The position numbers and the translations under genes were made by a program. From Cervus elaphus (Eukaryota > Chordata > Mammalia > Artiodactyla > Cervidae): a DNA stretch of 64,000 bases. The stretch is taken from NCBI RefSeq assembly GCF_910594005.1, contig NC_057827.1:4898001-4962000 (forward strand), given 5' to 3'. Shown piece after piece: positions 1 to 13,900 of this stretch. The number at the start of each line of letters is the position of its first letter. Position 1 is the first letter of the stretch. Under the pieces are notes generated by a model. The model ran no database searches. It was not told the origin of the DNA and saw nothing but the letters and a program-made list of their open reading frames with translations.

Positions 1-3000
1 TCCTTTGGAGGCACTGATCTCCGCGTACCTCTGGAGTTTTCAAAGGATGTGAGGCCTCCGGTCGCGATGAAGTGGGGAACTAGGTCTTTCTCTCTGGTCT
101 CCACAGGGGATTCAGACATTCTTTTGTCTTGAGAGATGCAAGACGAGCCTGCATTCAAGTCACTGCAGGGATATCCGGCCTTATTTCGAGTCAGGGCATC
201 TCGGTGTCCATGCCACTTAAGGCGGCAAATTCATGGTCCCTCTCAAATACCTATAGCTGAGAGAAGCATCCTCTTGAGGTGCTTGTGGTAAGATGGTATT
301 CCTCGGGAGTCGAAGCCAGGGACTCACCTCTCATCTCGAGTTGATTTTTGGTCGACGGAGCTCTTTCGTGTTGCTACAGTGACCTCAGGATCCTTCTGGC
401 CTTGAAACAAGTTGCGTGGGGTTTCTCTGGAGGGCCATCAAGGAAATCAAGGCTCCTTTCCTGTGTGATGTGCAACACGGAATTGCTCTGCACACAGTGC
501 AGGGGAATCGGGCCTCATCTCGTGGGGACTGGGAAGTCTCATGGTTTTTCTCGAGCTGCGGCGGGAACCACGGGTATAATCTTGAGTTACGACGGAGACA
601 GCCCTTCCAAACACGTGTTTGTTCAGTGACGTCAGGACTCCTGCCTAGTTGCGAGGGACAACTTGGGATTCTCCTCGAGGCTTGGCAGGGCAATTGGTAC
701 TCCTCTCCAGCTGAGGCGAGAGACCAAGAGTCCATTTCCACGTGTCACAGTAATCCTGGGACTCCTATCAATTTTCAAGAGGAGTCAGGCATCCTCTCCT
801 TTTGAGAAACTGATCTCCGTGTACCTCTGGAGTTTTCAAAAGATGTGAGGCCTCCGGTCGCGATGAGGTGAGGAACTAGGTCTTTCTCTGTGGTCTCCAC
901 AGGGGATTCAGACATCCTGTCGTCTTGAGAGATGTAAGACAAGCCTTCATTCAAATCTCTGCAGGGAAATCCGGCCTCATTTCGAGTCAGGGCATCTCGG
1001 CGTCCATCCACTTGAGGCCACCAGCTCAGGATCCCTCTCACATACCTAGAGCTGAGGTAAACCTCCTCTTGAGGTGCTTGTGGTAAGTTGGTATTCCTCT
1101 GGAGTCGAAACCAGGGACTAACCTCTCATCTCGAGTTGATTTTTGGTCCAGGGAGCTCTTTCATGTTGCTACAGTTACATCAGGATCCCTTTAGCCTTGA
1201 ATCAAGATTCGTTGGGGTCTCTGGAGGGCCATCAAGGAAATCAAGGCTCCTTTCATGTTTGATGTGCAACACGGAATTGCTCTGCACGCAGTGCAGGGGA
1301 ATCGGGCCTCATCTCACGGCGAGCGGGAAGTCTCATGGTATTTCTCGAATTGCAGGGGGACCATAGGGTATATTCTCGAGTTACGACGGGGATGGCCCTT
1401 CCAAACACGTGTTTATTCAGTGACGTCAGGACTCCTGCCTAGTTGCGAGGGACAACTCGGGATTCTCCTCGAGGCTTGGCAGGGCAATTGGGAAGCCTCT
1501 CCACCTGAGGCGGGAGAACAAGGGTCCCTTTCCACGTGCCACAGTAATCCTGGGACTCCTATCAAATTTCAAGAGGTGTCAGGCATCGTCTTCTTTTGAT
1601 GCATTGACTCCTCGTACCTCTGGAGTTTTCAAAGGATGTGAGGCCTCCAGTCGCGATGAGCTGGGGAACTAGGTCTTTCTCTGTGGGCTCCACAGGGAAT
1701 TCAGACATCCTTTCGTCTTGGGAGATGTAAGATGAGCCTGCATTCAAGTCACTGCAGGGATATCCGGCCTTATTTCGAGACAGCGCATCGCGGTGTCCAT
1801 TCCACTTGAGGCCGCAAACTCAGGGTCCCTCTCACATACATATAGCTGACAGAAACCTCCTCTTGAGGTGCTTGTGGTAAGTTGGTACTCCTCGGGAGTC
1901 GAAGCGAGGGACTAACCTCTCATCTCGAGTTGATTTTTCGTCCACGGACCTCTTTCTTTTTGCTACAGTGCCCTCAGGATCCCTTTAGCCTTGAAACAGT
2001 GTTCTTGGGGTTTCTCTGAAGTGCCATCAAGGAAATCAAGGCTCCTATCATGTTTGATGTGCAACAGGGAATTGCTCTGCTCGCATTGCAGGGGAATCGG
2101 GCCTCATCTCGTGGCGAGGGGAAAGTCTCATGGTTTTTCTCGAGTTGCGGCGGGAAGCTGGGGTATATTCTCGAGTTAAGACGGGGATGGCCCTTCCAAA
2201 CACGTGTTTGTTCAGCGATGTCAGGACTCCTGCCTAGTTGCAAGGGACATCTCGGGATTCTCGTCGAGGCATGGCAGGGCAATTGATACGCCTCACCAAC
2301 TAAGGCGGGAGACCAAGTGTCCCTTTCCACGTGCCACAGGAATCCTGGGACTCTATCAATTTTCAAGAGGAGTCAGGCATCATCTCCTTTGGAGGCCATG
2401 ATCTCCGCGTACCTCTGGAGTTTTCAAATATGTGAGGCGTCTTGTCGCGATGAAGTGGGAACTAGGTCTTTCTCTGTATCTCCACAGGGGATTCAGACAT
2501 CCTGTCGTCTTGAGAGATGTAAGACGAGCCTACATTCAAATTACTGCAGGGATATCCAGCCTTATTTCGAGTCAGGGCATCTCAGTGTTCATGCCACTTG
2601 AGGCCGCAAATTCAGGTTCCCTCTCACATACCTATAGCTGAGAGAAGCCTCCTCTTGAGGTGCTTGTGGTAAGTTGGTATTCCTCGGGAGTCAAAGCCAG
2701 GGACTAACCTCTCATCTCGAGTTGATTTTTGGTCCACGGAGCTCTTTTGTGTTGCTACAGTGACCTCAGGAACCCTCTAGCCTTGAAACAAGTTTCTTGG
2801 GGTTTCTCTGGAGTGCCATCAAGGAAATCAAGGCTCCTTTCATGTGTGATGTGCAACACGGAATTGCTCTGCACGCAGTGCAGGGGAATCGGGCCTCGTC
2901 TCGCGGCCAGGGGGAAGTCTCATGGTTTTTCTCGAGTTGTGGCGGTAACCTGGGGTATATTCTCGAGTTATGACGGGGATGGCCGTTCCACACACGTGTT

Positions 3001-4977
3001 TGTTCAGCGACATCAGGACTCCTGCCTAGTTGCGAGGGACAACTCGGGATTCTCCTCGAGGCATAGCAGGGCAATTGGGACGCCTCTCCAACTGAGGTGG
3101 GAGACCAAGGGTCCCTTTCCACGTGCCGCAGGAATCCTGGGACTCTATCAATTTTCAAGAGGCGTCAGGCATCGTCTCCTTTTGAGGCATTGATCTCCGC
3201 GTACCTCTGGAGTTTTCAAAGGACGTGAGACCTCTGGTCGCGATGAGGTGGGACCTACGTCTTTCTCTGTGTCTCCACAGGGAATTCAGACATCCTTTTT
3301 TTTGGGAAATGCAAGACGAGCCTGCATTCAAGTCCCTGCAGAGATATCCCGCCTTATTTCGAGTCAGGGCATCTAGGTGTCATTTCCACTTTAGGCAGCA
3401 AACTCAGGGTCCCTCTCACATACCAGAGCTGAGAGAAGCCTCCTCTTGAGATGCTTGTGGTAAGGTGGTATTCCTCTGGAGTCGAAGCCAGGGACTAACC
3501 TCTCATCTCGAGATGATTTGGGGTACATGGAGCTCTTTTGTGTTACTGCAGTGACCTTAGGATCCCTGTAGCCATGAGACAGTGTTCTTGGGGATTCTCT
3601 GAAGTGCCATTAAGGAAATCAAGGCTCCTTTCTAATTTGATCTGGATCACGGAATTGCTCTGCAAGCAATGCAGGAGAAATGGGCCTCATCTCCTGGCGA
3701 GGGGGAAGTCTCATGCTTTTTCTCGAGTTGCGGCGGGAACCTGGGGTATATTCTCGAGTTACGACGGGGATGGCCCTTCCACACACGTGTTTGTTCAGCG
3801 ACGTCAGGACTCCTGCCTAGTTGCGAGAGACACCTCGGGATTCTCCTCGAGGCTTGGCAGGGCAATAGGACGCCTCTCCAGCTGAGGCGGGAGACTAAGT
3901 GTCCCTTTCCAGGTGCCACAGGAATTCTGGGACACCTATCAATATTCAAGAGGAGTCAGGCATTGTCTCCTTTTGAAGCATTGATCTCTGCATACCTCTG
4001 AAGTTTTCAAAGGATGTGAGGCCTCCGGTCGCGCTGAGGCGGGGTACTAGGTCTTTCTCTGTGGTCTCCACAGGGGATTCAGACATCCTTTCGTCTTGGG
4101 AGATGCAAAACTAGCCTGCATTCAAGTCACTGCAGGGATATCCGGCCTTATTTCGAGTCAGGGCATCTCGGTGTCCATTCCACTTGAGGCCACAAACTCA
4201 GGGTCCCTCTCTCATACTTATAGCTGAGAGAAGCCTCCTCTTGAGGTGCTTGTTGAAAGTTCGTATTCCTCTTGAGTAGATGCCAGGGACTAAGCTCTTA
4301 TCTCGAGTTGACTTGGGGTACACAGAGCTCTTTTGTGTTACTTCAGTGCCTTCAGCGTCCCTCTAGCCTTGAGACAGTGTTCTTGGGGTTTCTCTGGAGT
4401 GCTATCAAGGAAATCAAGACTCCTCCGTGTTTAATGTGGAACACTGAATTGCTCTGCATGCAATGCAGGGGTTTCGGGCCTCATCTCGCAGCGAAGGGGA
4501 AGTCTCATGGCTTTTCTCGTGTTGTGGTGGGAACATGGGGTATATTCTCGAGTTACGATGGGGATGCCCCTTCAAAACACGTGTTTGTTGAGCGACGTCA
4601 GGACTCCTGCCTAGTTGCGAGGGACACCTCGGGATTCTCCTTTAAGCTTGGCAGGGGCATTGGGACACCTCTCCAGGTGAGGCGGGAGACTCAGTCTCCC
4701 TTTCCACATGCCACAGGGAAACTGGGACTCCTATCAATTTTCATGAAGAATCAGGCATCGTCTCCTTTTGAAGCATTGATCTCTGTGTACCTCTCGAGGT
4801 CCAAGGTTGTGAAGCCTCCGGTCACGATTAGTAGGGCACTAGGTCTTTCTCTATCGTCACCACAGGAGATTCAGACATTCCGTCACCTTGGGAGATGCAA
4901 GACAAGCCTGCGTTCAAGTCACTGCAGAGATATTGGCCTTATTTCAAGTCAGGGCATCTCAGTATCCATTCAACTTA
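1..4977 (+). repeat. Satellite-I-like tandem array, ~794-bp units (+ orientation)
   Basis: The landmark 'gtgaggcctccggtcgcgat' and its variants recur near 48, 844, 1637, 2433, 3225, 4015 and 4809, giving a period of 790-796 bp and about 6.3 units, the first cut by the window edge. Inside the unit, 'ctcgag'-type words recur at about 31 bp, the sub-repeat reported for bovid satellite I (1.715). All units are of one type, marked by a 'ccacgtgccacag' segment that is not found in the later blocks, so this looks like a separately amplified subfamily. Frames of 90-245 codons cross it, but they start and stop at different places in each unit and resemble no protein I know, so no gene is called. The family name is an inference from sub-repeat and unit size; the tandem structure is directly visible. 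Confidence 0.92.
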
Positions 4978-4987
4978 AAATAAGGCC
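4935..4987. other. Head-to-head inversion junction in satellite-I-like DNA
   Basis: The + array ends and its reverse complement begins here. The words 'ggccttattt' (4935-4944) and 'aaataaggcc' (4978-4987) are perfect inverted copies around a 33-base spacer (4945-4977). The inverted match continues outward on both sides, for example 'ttcaagtcactgcag' to the left and 'ctgcagtgacttaaa' to the right. The spacer is the continuation of the left unit, so the right arm lacks about 33 bases of monomer at the break. Confidence 0.9.
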
Positions 4988-7900
4988 GGATTTCCCTGCA
5001 GTGACTTAAATGCAGGCTTGCCTTTCATCTCACAAGATGAAGGGATGTCTCAATGCCCTGTTTGAGGCCCTAGAGAATAACCTAGTTCCCCTCTTCGTCT
5101 CGACAGGAGGCCTCACATCCCTTTGACAACACGAGAATTCAATGCTTCAAAAGGAGACGAAGGTTAGACTCCTCTTGAAAACTGACAGGAGTCACAGTAT
5201 TGCTCTGGCAACTACAAAGGGAAACTTGATCTCCCGCCTCACCTCGAGAGGCGTCCCTATTGTCCTGCCAAGCCTCCAGGAGAATCCCAAGGTGTCCCTC
5301 ACAACTAGAGAGCAGTCGTGACGTCGCTGAACCAACACGAGTTTTGAAGGGCCATCCCCGCTGTAACTCAAGAACATAGCCCAGTTTCCCGCCATAACTC
5401 TTGAAAACCATGAGAATTTCCCCTCACCGCGAGATGAGGCCCAATTCCCCTCCATTGCATGCAGAGCAATTCCGCAATACTCATCAAACATGGAAGTCCC
5501 CTTGATTTCCTGCATGAAACTCCACATAGTCCCCAAGAACACTGTCACAAGTCTAGAGAGAACCTCAGGTCAATGCAGCAACACGAAAGAGCCCTGCATA
5601 CCGCAAATCAACTCGAGAATGGGCCCAATTCCCCTGCATTGGCTCCAGAGCAATCCTGCATTCCTCATCAAACAGGAAAAGTGGCTTGACTTGTTTTAGG
5701 CAACTCCAGAGATTCCCCGAGAACACCGTCCCAAGTCTAGAGGAATACCAAGTTCAGCACAGCAACACAGGAAAATCTCTGTGTACTGCAAATCATCTCG
5801 ATATGACAGCTGATTCCCTGGCTGTAACTTAAGAGGAATGCCAGCTTTAAACAACACATAAAGAGGAGACTTCTCTCAGCTATAGGTACGGGAGAGGGAC
5901 CCTGAGCTTGCTGCCTCAAGTAGAATAGACAACGAGATGCCCTGACTCAAAGTAAGGCCGGATTTCCCTGCTGTGACTTGAATGCAGACTGCTCTTTCAT
6001 CTCACAAGATGAAGGGTTGTCTGACTCCGCTGTGGAGGCCCTAGAGAATTCCTTAGTTCCAGGCCTCATCTCGACAGGAGGCCTCACATCCCGTTGACAT
6101 CACGTGAGGCATGCAGAGTTCAATGCTTCAAAAGGAGACGAAGACTGACTCCTCTTGAAAACTGACAGGAGTCACAGGATTGCTCTGGCAACTACAAAGG
6201 GAAACTTGGTCTCCTGCCTCACCTCGAGAGGTGTCCCTACTGTCCTGCCAAGCCTCGAGGAGAATCCCGAGGTTTCCCTCGCAACCAGACAGGAGTCCTG
6301 ACATCATTGAACAAACCCGAGGTTTGAAGCGCCATCCCCGCCGTAACTCGAGAACATAACCCAGGGTCCTGCCCCAACTCTAGAAAAACATTAACACTTT
6401 CCCCTAGCTGCGAGATGAGGCCCAATTCCCCTGGAATGCATGCAGAGTAATTCCGTGTTCCCTATCTAACACGAAAGGAGCCTTGACTTCCTTGATGGAA
6501 CTGCAGAGAGATCCCAAGAACACTATCACAAGTCTAGAGGGACCCTGGTGCCCCTGCAGCAACACGAAAGAGCCCTGTGTACCGCAAATCAACTTGAGAT
6601 GAGGCCCAATTCCACTGCATGGGCTACAGAGCAATACTACACTCCTCATCAAACAGGACAAGTGGCTTGACTTGTTTTAGGCAACTCCAGAGATTCCCCG
6701 AGAACACTGTCCCAAGTCTAGAGGAACACCAAGTTCAGCACAGCAACTCGAGAAAAGCCCCGTGTACCCCAAATCATCTCGAGATGAGAGCGGATTCCCT
6801 GGCTTCGAATCAAGAGGAATGCCATCTTTCCACAAGCAGATCAAGCGGAGGCTTTTCTCAGCTATAGGTATGTGAGTGGGACCCTGAGTTTTCTGCCTCA
6901 AGTGGAATGGACACCGAGATGCCCTGACTCGAAATAAACCTGGAATTCCCTACAGTGACTTGAATGCAGGCTCGTATTTCATCTGCCAAGATGAATGGAT
7001 GTCTGAATCTCCAGTGAATACCCTAGAGAAAGCCCTAGTTCCGCGCTTCTTCTCGACAGGAGGCCTCACATCCCTTTGAAAACACGAGTGGAATGCGGAG
7101 TTCAATGCTTCAAAAGTAGACGATGACTGACTCCTCTTGAAAATTGACGGGAATCCCAGTATCCCTGTGGCAACTTGAAAGGACACTGGGTCTCCCAACT
7201 CACCTCAAGAGGCGTCCCTATTGCCCTGCCAAGCCTCAAAGAGAATCGCGAGTTGTCCCTCACAACTAGACAGGAGTCCTGATGTCACTGAACAAACAAG
7301 AGTTTTGAGGGGCCATCCCCGTCGTCACTCGAGAATATAACCCAGGTTCCTTCTGCAACATGAGAAAAACCATGAGACTTCCAGCTTGATGAGAGATGAG
7401 ATCAGATTCCCCTGCATTGTTTGCAGAGCAATACCGTGTTCCCCATCAAACATGAAAGGAGCCTTGACTTTCTTGATGGAACTCCAGAGAGTCCCCATGA
7501 ATGCTAACACAAGTCTAGAGGGACACTGAGGTGACCACAGCAACACAAAAGAGCTCGGTGTACCCCAAATCAACTCGAGATGAGGCCAGATTCCCCTACA
7601 TTGGCTCCAGAGCCATCCAGCATTCCCCATCAAACATGACAACAGGCTTAACTTCCTTTATGCAACTCCAGAAATTTCCCGAGAACACCGTCCTAAGTAT
7701 AGAGGAACACCACGTTCACACAGCAACTAGAAAACAGCTCCGTGTACCTCACATCATCTCGAGATGAGAGCTGATTCCCTGGCTTTGACTCAAGAGGAAT
7801 GCCAGCTTTAAACAACACCTAAAGAGGAGGCTTCTCTCAGCTATAGGTACGTGAGAGGCACCCTGCTTTTGCTGCCTCAAGGGGAATGGACACCGAGATA

Positions 7901-10900
7901 CCCTAACTCGAAATAAGGCCTGAATTCCCTGCAGTGACTTGAATGCAGGCTTGTCTTTCATCTCACAAGATGAAGGGACATCTGAATCCCCTGTGGAGAC
8001 CCTAGAGAATAATCTAGTACCCGCCTCATCTCGACAGCAAGTGTCACATCCCTTTGACAACGTGAGAGGCACGTGGAGTTCAATGCTTCAAAAGGAGACG
8101 AAGCCTGACTCCTCTTGAAAACTGACAGGAGTCACAGTATCGCTCTGGCAACTGCAAATGGAAACTGGTCTCCCACCTCAACTCTAGAGGTGTTCCTATT
8201 GTCCTACCAAGCCTCAAGGAGAATCCCAACATGTCCCTCGCTACTAGACAGGAGTCCTGACGTCACTGAACCAACACGAGTTTTGAAGGTCCATTCCCGC
8301 TGTAACTCGAGAACATACCCCAGGTTCCCCCCACAACTCGAGAAAACCATGAGAATTTCCCCTCGCCACAAGATGAGGCCCAATTCGCCTGCATTGCATG
8401 CAGAGCAGGTCCATGTTCCCCATCAAACACGAAAGGTGCCTTGATTTCCAAGATGAAACTCCACATAGTCCCCAAAAACACTGTCACAAGTCTAGAGGTA
8501 CCCTGAGGTCAACACAGCAACACGAAAGAGCCCCGTGTACTGCAAAACAACTCTAGATGAAGCCCAATTGCACTGCATTGGCTCCAGAGCAATCATGCAT
8601 TCCTCATCGAACAGGACAAGTGGCTTGACTTGTTTTAGGCAACTCCAGAGATTCCCCGAGAACACCGTTCCAAGTCTAGAGGAACACCGAGTTCAGCATA
8701 GCAACTCGAGAAAAGCTCCGTGTACCACAAATCATCTCAAGATGAGAGCTGATTCCCTGGCTTTGACTTAAGAGGAATGCCAGCTTTAAACAATACCTAA
8801 AGAGGAGGCTTCTCTCAGCTATAGGTACGTGAGAGGGACCTTGAGTTTGCTGCCTCAAGTGGAATGGACACCGAGATGCCCTGACTCAAAATAAGGGCGG
8901 ATTTCCCTGCAGTGATTTGAATGCAGGCTCGTCTTTCATCTCACAAGATGAAGGGATGTCTGAATCCCCTGTGGAGACCCTAGATAAAGCTCTAGTTCCC
9001 CGCCTCATCTCGACAGGAGGCCTCACATCCCTTTGACACCACGAGTGTAACGCGGAGTTCAAGCTTCAAAAGTAGACGATAACTGACTCCTCTTGAAAAT
9101 TGACAGGAATCCCAATATCCCTGTGGCAAATTGAAAGGACACTGGGTCTCCTGCCTCACCTCGAGAGGTGTCCCTATTGCCCTGCCAAGCCTCAAAGAGA
9201 ATCCCGAGTTGTCCCTTGCAACTACTCAGGAGTCATGACATCACTGAACAAACATGAGTTTTGAGGGGCCATCCCCGTCGTCACTCGAGAATATAACCCA
9301 GGTTCCTCCGCAACTCGAGAAATACAATGAGACTTCCCGTTCAATGAGAGATGAGATCAGATTCCCCTGCATTGCATGCAAAGCAATTCCGTGTTCCTCA
9401 TCAAACAGGAAAGGAGCCTTGACTTCCTTGATGGAACTCCAAAGAGTCCCCTAGAACATTGATACAAGTCTAGAGGGACCCTGAAGTCACTGCAGAAATA
9501 CGAAAGTGCTCGCTGTACCCCAAATCAACTCGAGATGAGGCCAGATTCCCCTACATTGGCTCCAGAGTGATCCGGCATTCCCCATCAAACACGACAAGTG
9601 GCTTGACTTCCTTTAGGTAACTCTAGAGATTCCCTGAGAACACCGTCCTAAGTATAGAGGAACACCACATTCAGCACAGCAAGTAGAAAACAGCTCCGTG
9701 TACCTCAAATCATCTCGAGATGAGAGCTGATTCCCTGGCTTTGACTCAGGAGGAATGCCAGCTTTAAAGAACACCTAAAGAGGAGGCTTCTCTCAGCTAT
9801 ATGAACGTGAGAGGGACGCTGAGTTTGCTGCCTCAATTGGAATGGACACCGAGATGCCCTGACTTGAAATAAGGCAGGATTTCCCTGCAGTGACTTGAAT
9901 GCAGGCTCGTCTTTCATCTCACAAGATGAAGGGATGTCTGAATGCCCTGTGGAGACCCTAGAGTATACCCTAGTTCCCCTCCTCATCTCGACAGGAGGCC
10001 TCACATCCCTTTGAAAACAGGAGAGCCATGCGGAGTTCAATGCTTCAAAGGAGATGAAGCCTGACTCCTCTTGGCAACTGACAGGAGTCACAGTATTGCT
10101 CTGGCAACTGCAAAGGGAAACTTGGTCTCCCACCTCACCTCGAGAGGCGTCCCTATTGTCCTGCCAAGCCTCGAGGAGAATCCCAAGTTGCCCCTCACAA
10201 CTAGACAGGAGTCCTGACGTAGCTGAACAAACACGAGTTTTGAAGGGCCATCCCCGCCATAACTCGAGAACATAACCCAAGTTCTTGCCACAACTCCAGA
10301 AAAAAAAAAATGAGACTTTCCCCTCGCCGGTAGACGAGGCCCGATTCCCCTGCAATGCATGCAGAGTAATTCCGTGTTCCCCATCAAACACGATAGGAGA
10401 CTTGACTTCCTTGATGGAACTCAAGGGAATCCCCAGGAACACTGTCACAAGTCTAGAGCGACCCTGAGGTCCCTGCAGCAACTTAAAAGCACACCATGTA
10501 CTTTAAATCAACTCGAGAAGAGGCCTGATTCCCCTGCATTTTCTCCAGAGCCATCACTCTTTCCACATCAAACACATGTGGCTTGCCTTCCTTTTGGCAA
10601 CTCCAGAGATTACCCGAGATACCGTCTAAAGTCTAGAGGAACACCAAGTTCAGCACAGCAACTCGATAAAAACTCTTGTACCACAAATCATCTCAAGATG
10701 AGAGCTGATTTCCCTGGCTTCGACTCAAGAGGAATGCCAACTGTCCACAAGCCCCTCAAGAGGAGGCTTCTCTCAGCTATAGGTATGTGAGAGGGACCCT
10801 GCATTTGCTGCGTGAAGTGGTATGGCCACCGACATGCCGTGACTCGAAATAAGGCCAGAATTCCCTGCATTGACATGAATGCAGGCTTGTCTTTCATCTC

Positions 10901-13900
10901 AAAAGATGAAGGGATATCTGAATCCCCTGTGGAGACCCTAGAGAAAGCCCTAGTTCCCTGCCTCATCTCGATAGGAGGCCTCACATCCTTTTGATAACTC
11001 GAGAGGAACACGGATTTCAATGCTTCAAAATTAGATGATGACTGTCTCCTCTTGAAAATTGACAGGAATCCCAGTATACCTGTAGCAACTTGAAAGTGAC
11101 AATGGGTCTCCCTATTCACCACAAGAGGCGTCCATATTGCCCAGCCAAGCCTCAAGGAGAATCCCGAGTTGACCCTTGCAACTAGATAGGCGTCCTGACG
11201 TCGCTGAACAAACAGGAGTTTTGAGGGGCCATCCCCATCGTAACTCGAGAATATACCTCAGATTCCCTCCGCAATTCAAGAAAAACCATGAGACTTCACG
11301 CTCGATGAGAGATGAGACCAGATTCCACTACATTGAGTGCAGAGCAAGTCCGTGTTCCCCATCAAACAGAAAAGGAGCCTTGAGTTCCTTGATGGAACTC
11401 CAGAGAGTGCCCAAGAACACTCTCACAAGTATAGAGGGACCCTCAGGTACCCGCAGAAACACGAAAGCACTCCGTGTACTCCAGATCAGCTCTAGATGAG
11501 GTCCGATTCCCCTGCATTGTTCCAGAGACATCCCACATTCCCCATCAAACACGACAAGTGGCTTGACTTCCTTTAGGCAACTCCATAGTTTACACAAGAA
11601 TACCGTCACAATTCTAGAGGAACACCAAGTTCAGCACAGCAATTCGAGAAAAGCTCCATGTACCCCAAATCATCTCGAGATGAGAGCTGATTCCCTGCCT
11701 TTGACTCAAGAGGAATGCCAACTTTCAACAAGCTTCTCACGAGAAGGCTTCTCTCAGCTATATCTATGTGAGAGGGACCCTGAGTTTGCTGCCTCAAGTG
11801 GAATGGTCACCGAGATGCCGTGACTCGAAATAAGGCCGGATATTCCTGCAGTGACTTGAATGCAGGCTCGTCTTTCATCACACAAGATGAAGTGATGTCT
11901 GAATCCCCTGTGGAGACCCTAGAGAAAGCCCTAGTTCCCCGATTCATCTCGACAGGAGGTTTCACATCCTTTTGAAACCTCGAGAGGCATGCGGATTTAA
12001 ATGCTTCAAAACGAGAGGATGTCTGCCTCCTCTTGAAAATTGATAGGAATCCCAAAATTCCTGGGACAACTGGAAAGGACCCTGGGTCTCACCGCTCACG
12101 CCGAGAGGTGTCCCTATTGTGCTGCCAAGCCTCCAGGAGAATACCGATGTGTCCCTCGCAACTAGACAGGAGTCCTGACGTCGCTGAACCAACACGAGTT
12201 TTGAAGAGCGATCCCCGCCGTAAATAGAGAACATAACCCAGGTTCCCGCCACAACTCAAGAAAACCATGATAATTTCCCCTCGCCGTGAGATGAGGTGTG
12301 ATTCCCCTGTATTGCATGCAGAGGAAGTCCGTGTTCCCCATCAAACATGAAAGGAGCCTTGACTTCCTAGATGAAACTCCACATAGTCCCCAAGAACTCT
12401 GTCAGAAGTCTAGAGGGACCCTGAGGTCAATGCAGCAACACGAAAGAGCCCCGTGTATCGCAAAGCAACTAGAGATGAGGCCCGATTCCCCTGCATTGGC
12501 TTCAGAGCAATCCTGCATTCCTCATCAAACAGGACAAGTGCCTTGATTTCTTTTAGGCAACTCCAGAGATTCCCTGAGAACACCGTCCCAAGTCTAGAGG
12601 AACACCAAGTTCAGCACAGCAACTCGAGAAAAGCTCCATGCACCCCAAATCATTTTGAGATGAGAGCTGATTCCCTGGCTTCGAATCAAGAGGAATGCCA
12701 ACTTTCCTCAAGCAGCTCAAGCGGAGGCTTCTCTCATCTCTAGGTATGTGAGAGGGACCCTGAGTTTTCTGCCTCAAGTGGAATGGACACCGAGATGCCC
12801 TGACTCAAAATAAACCTGGAATTCCCTGCAGTGACTTGAATGCAGGCTCGTCTTTCATCTCACAAGATGAAGGGATGTCTGATTCCCCTGTGAAGACCCT
12901 AGAGAAAACCCTAGTTCCCCGCCTCTTCTCGAATGGAGGCCTCACATCCCTTTGACAACACGAGTGGAAAGCGGAGTTCAATGCTTGAAAAGTAGACGAT
13001 GACTGACTCCACTTGAAAATTGACAGGAATCCCAGTATCCCTGTGGCAACTTGAAAGGACACTGGGTCTCCTGCCTCACCTCGAAAGGCATCCCTATTGC
13101 CCTGCCAAGCCTCGAAGAGAATCCCGAGTTGTCCCTCACAACTAGACAGGAGTCCTGTTGTCACTGAACAAACACGAGATTGGAGGGGCCATCTCCGTCG
13201 TCACTCGAGGATATAACCCAGGTTCCCTCCGCAACTCCAGAAAAACAATTAAACTTTCCCCTCTCTGCGAGATGAGGCCCGATTCCGCTGCAATGCATGC
13301 AGAGTAAGTCCGTGTTCCACATCAAACACGAAAGGAACCTTGGCTTCCTTGATGGAACTCCAGAGAGACCCTAGGAACACTGTCACAAGGCTAGAGGGAC
13401 CCTGATGTCCCTGCAGCAACATGAAACGGCTCCGTGTCCTCCAAATCAACTCGAGATGAGCCCCGATTCCCCTGCAATTCATGCAGACTAAGACCGTGTT
13501 CCCCATCAAATACGAAAGGAGCCTTGACTTCCTGATGGAACTCCAGAGAGACACTAAGAACCCTGTCACAAGTCTACAGGGACCCTGATGTCCCTGCAGC
13601 ATCATGAAAGGTATCCGTGTACTCCAAATCAAATCCAGATGAGGCCCGATTCCCCTGCATTGTCCCCAGAGCCATCCCGCATTACCCATCATACATGACA
13701 AGGGGCTTACTTCCTTTAGGCAACTCCAGAGTTTCCCCTAGAATACCATCTCAAGTCTAATGGAATACCAAGTTCAACACAGCAACTCTAGAAAAGCTCC
13801 GTGTACCCCAAATCATCTCCAGATGAGAGCTGATTCCCTCTCTTTGACTCAAGAGGAATGCCAACTTTCCACAAGCCCCTCAAGAGGAGGCTTCTCTCAG

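Noticed and set aside
4272..5009. 245-codon open frame on the + strand
   Set aside because: It lies in satellite DNA and crosses the inversion junction; sibling units do not keep the frame, and the product resembles no protein family.
9705..10481. 258-codon open frame on the - strand, longest in the window apart from LINE-derived ones
   Set aside because: It is satellite sequence; equivalent frames in neighbouring units are broken at different places, so there is no sign of selection for coding.
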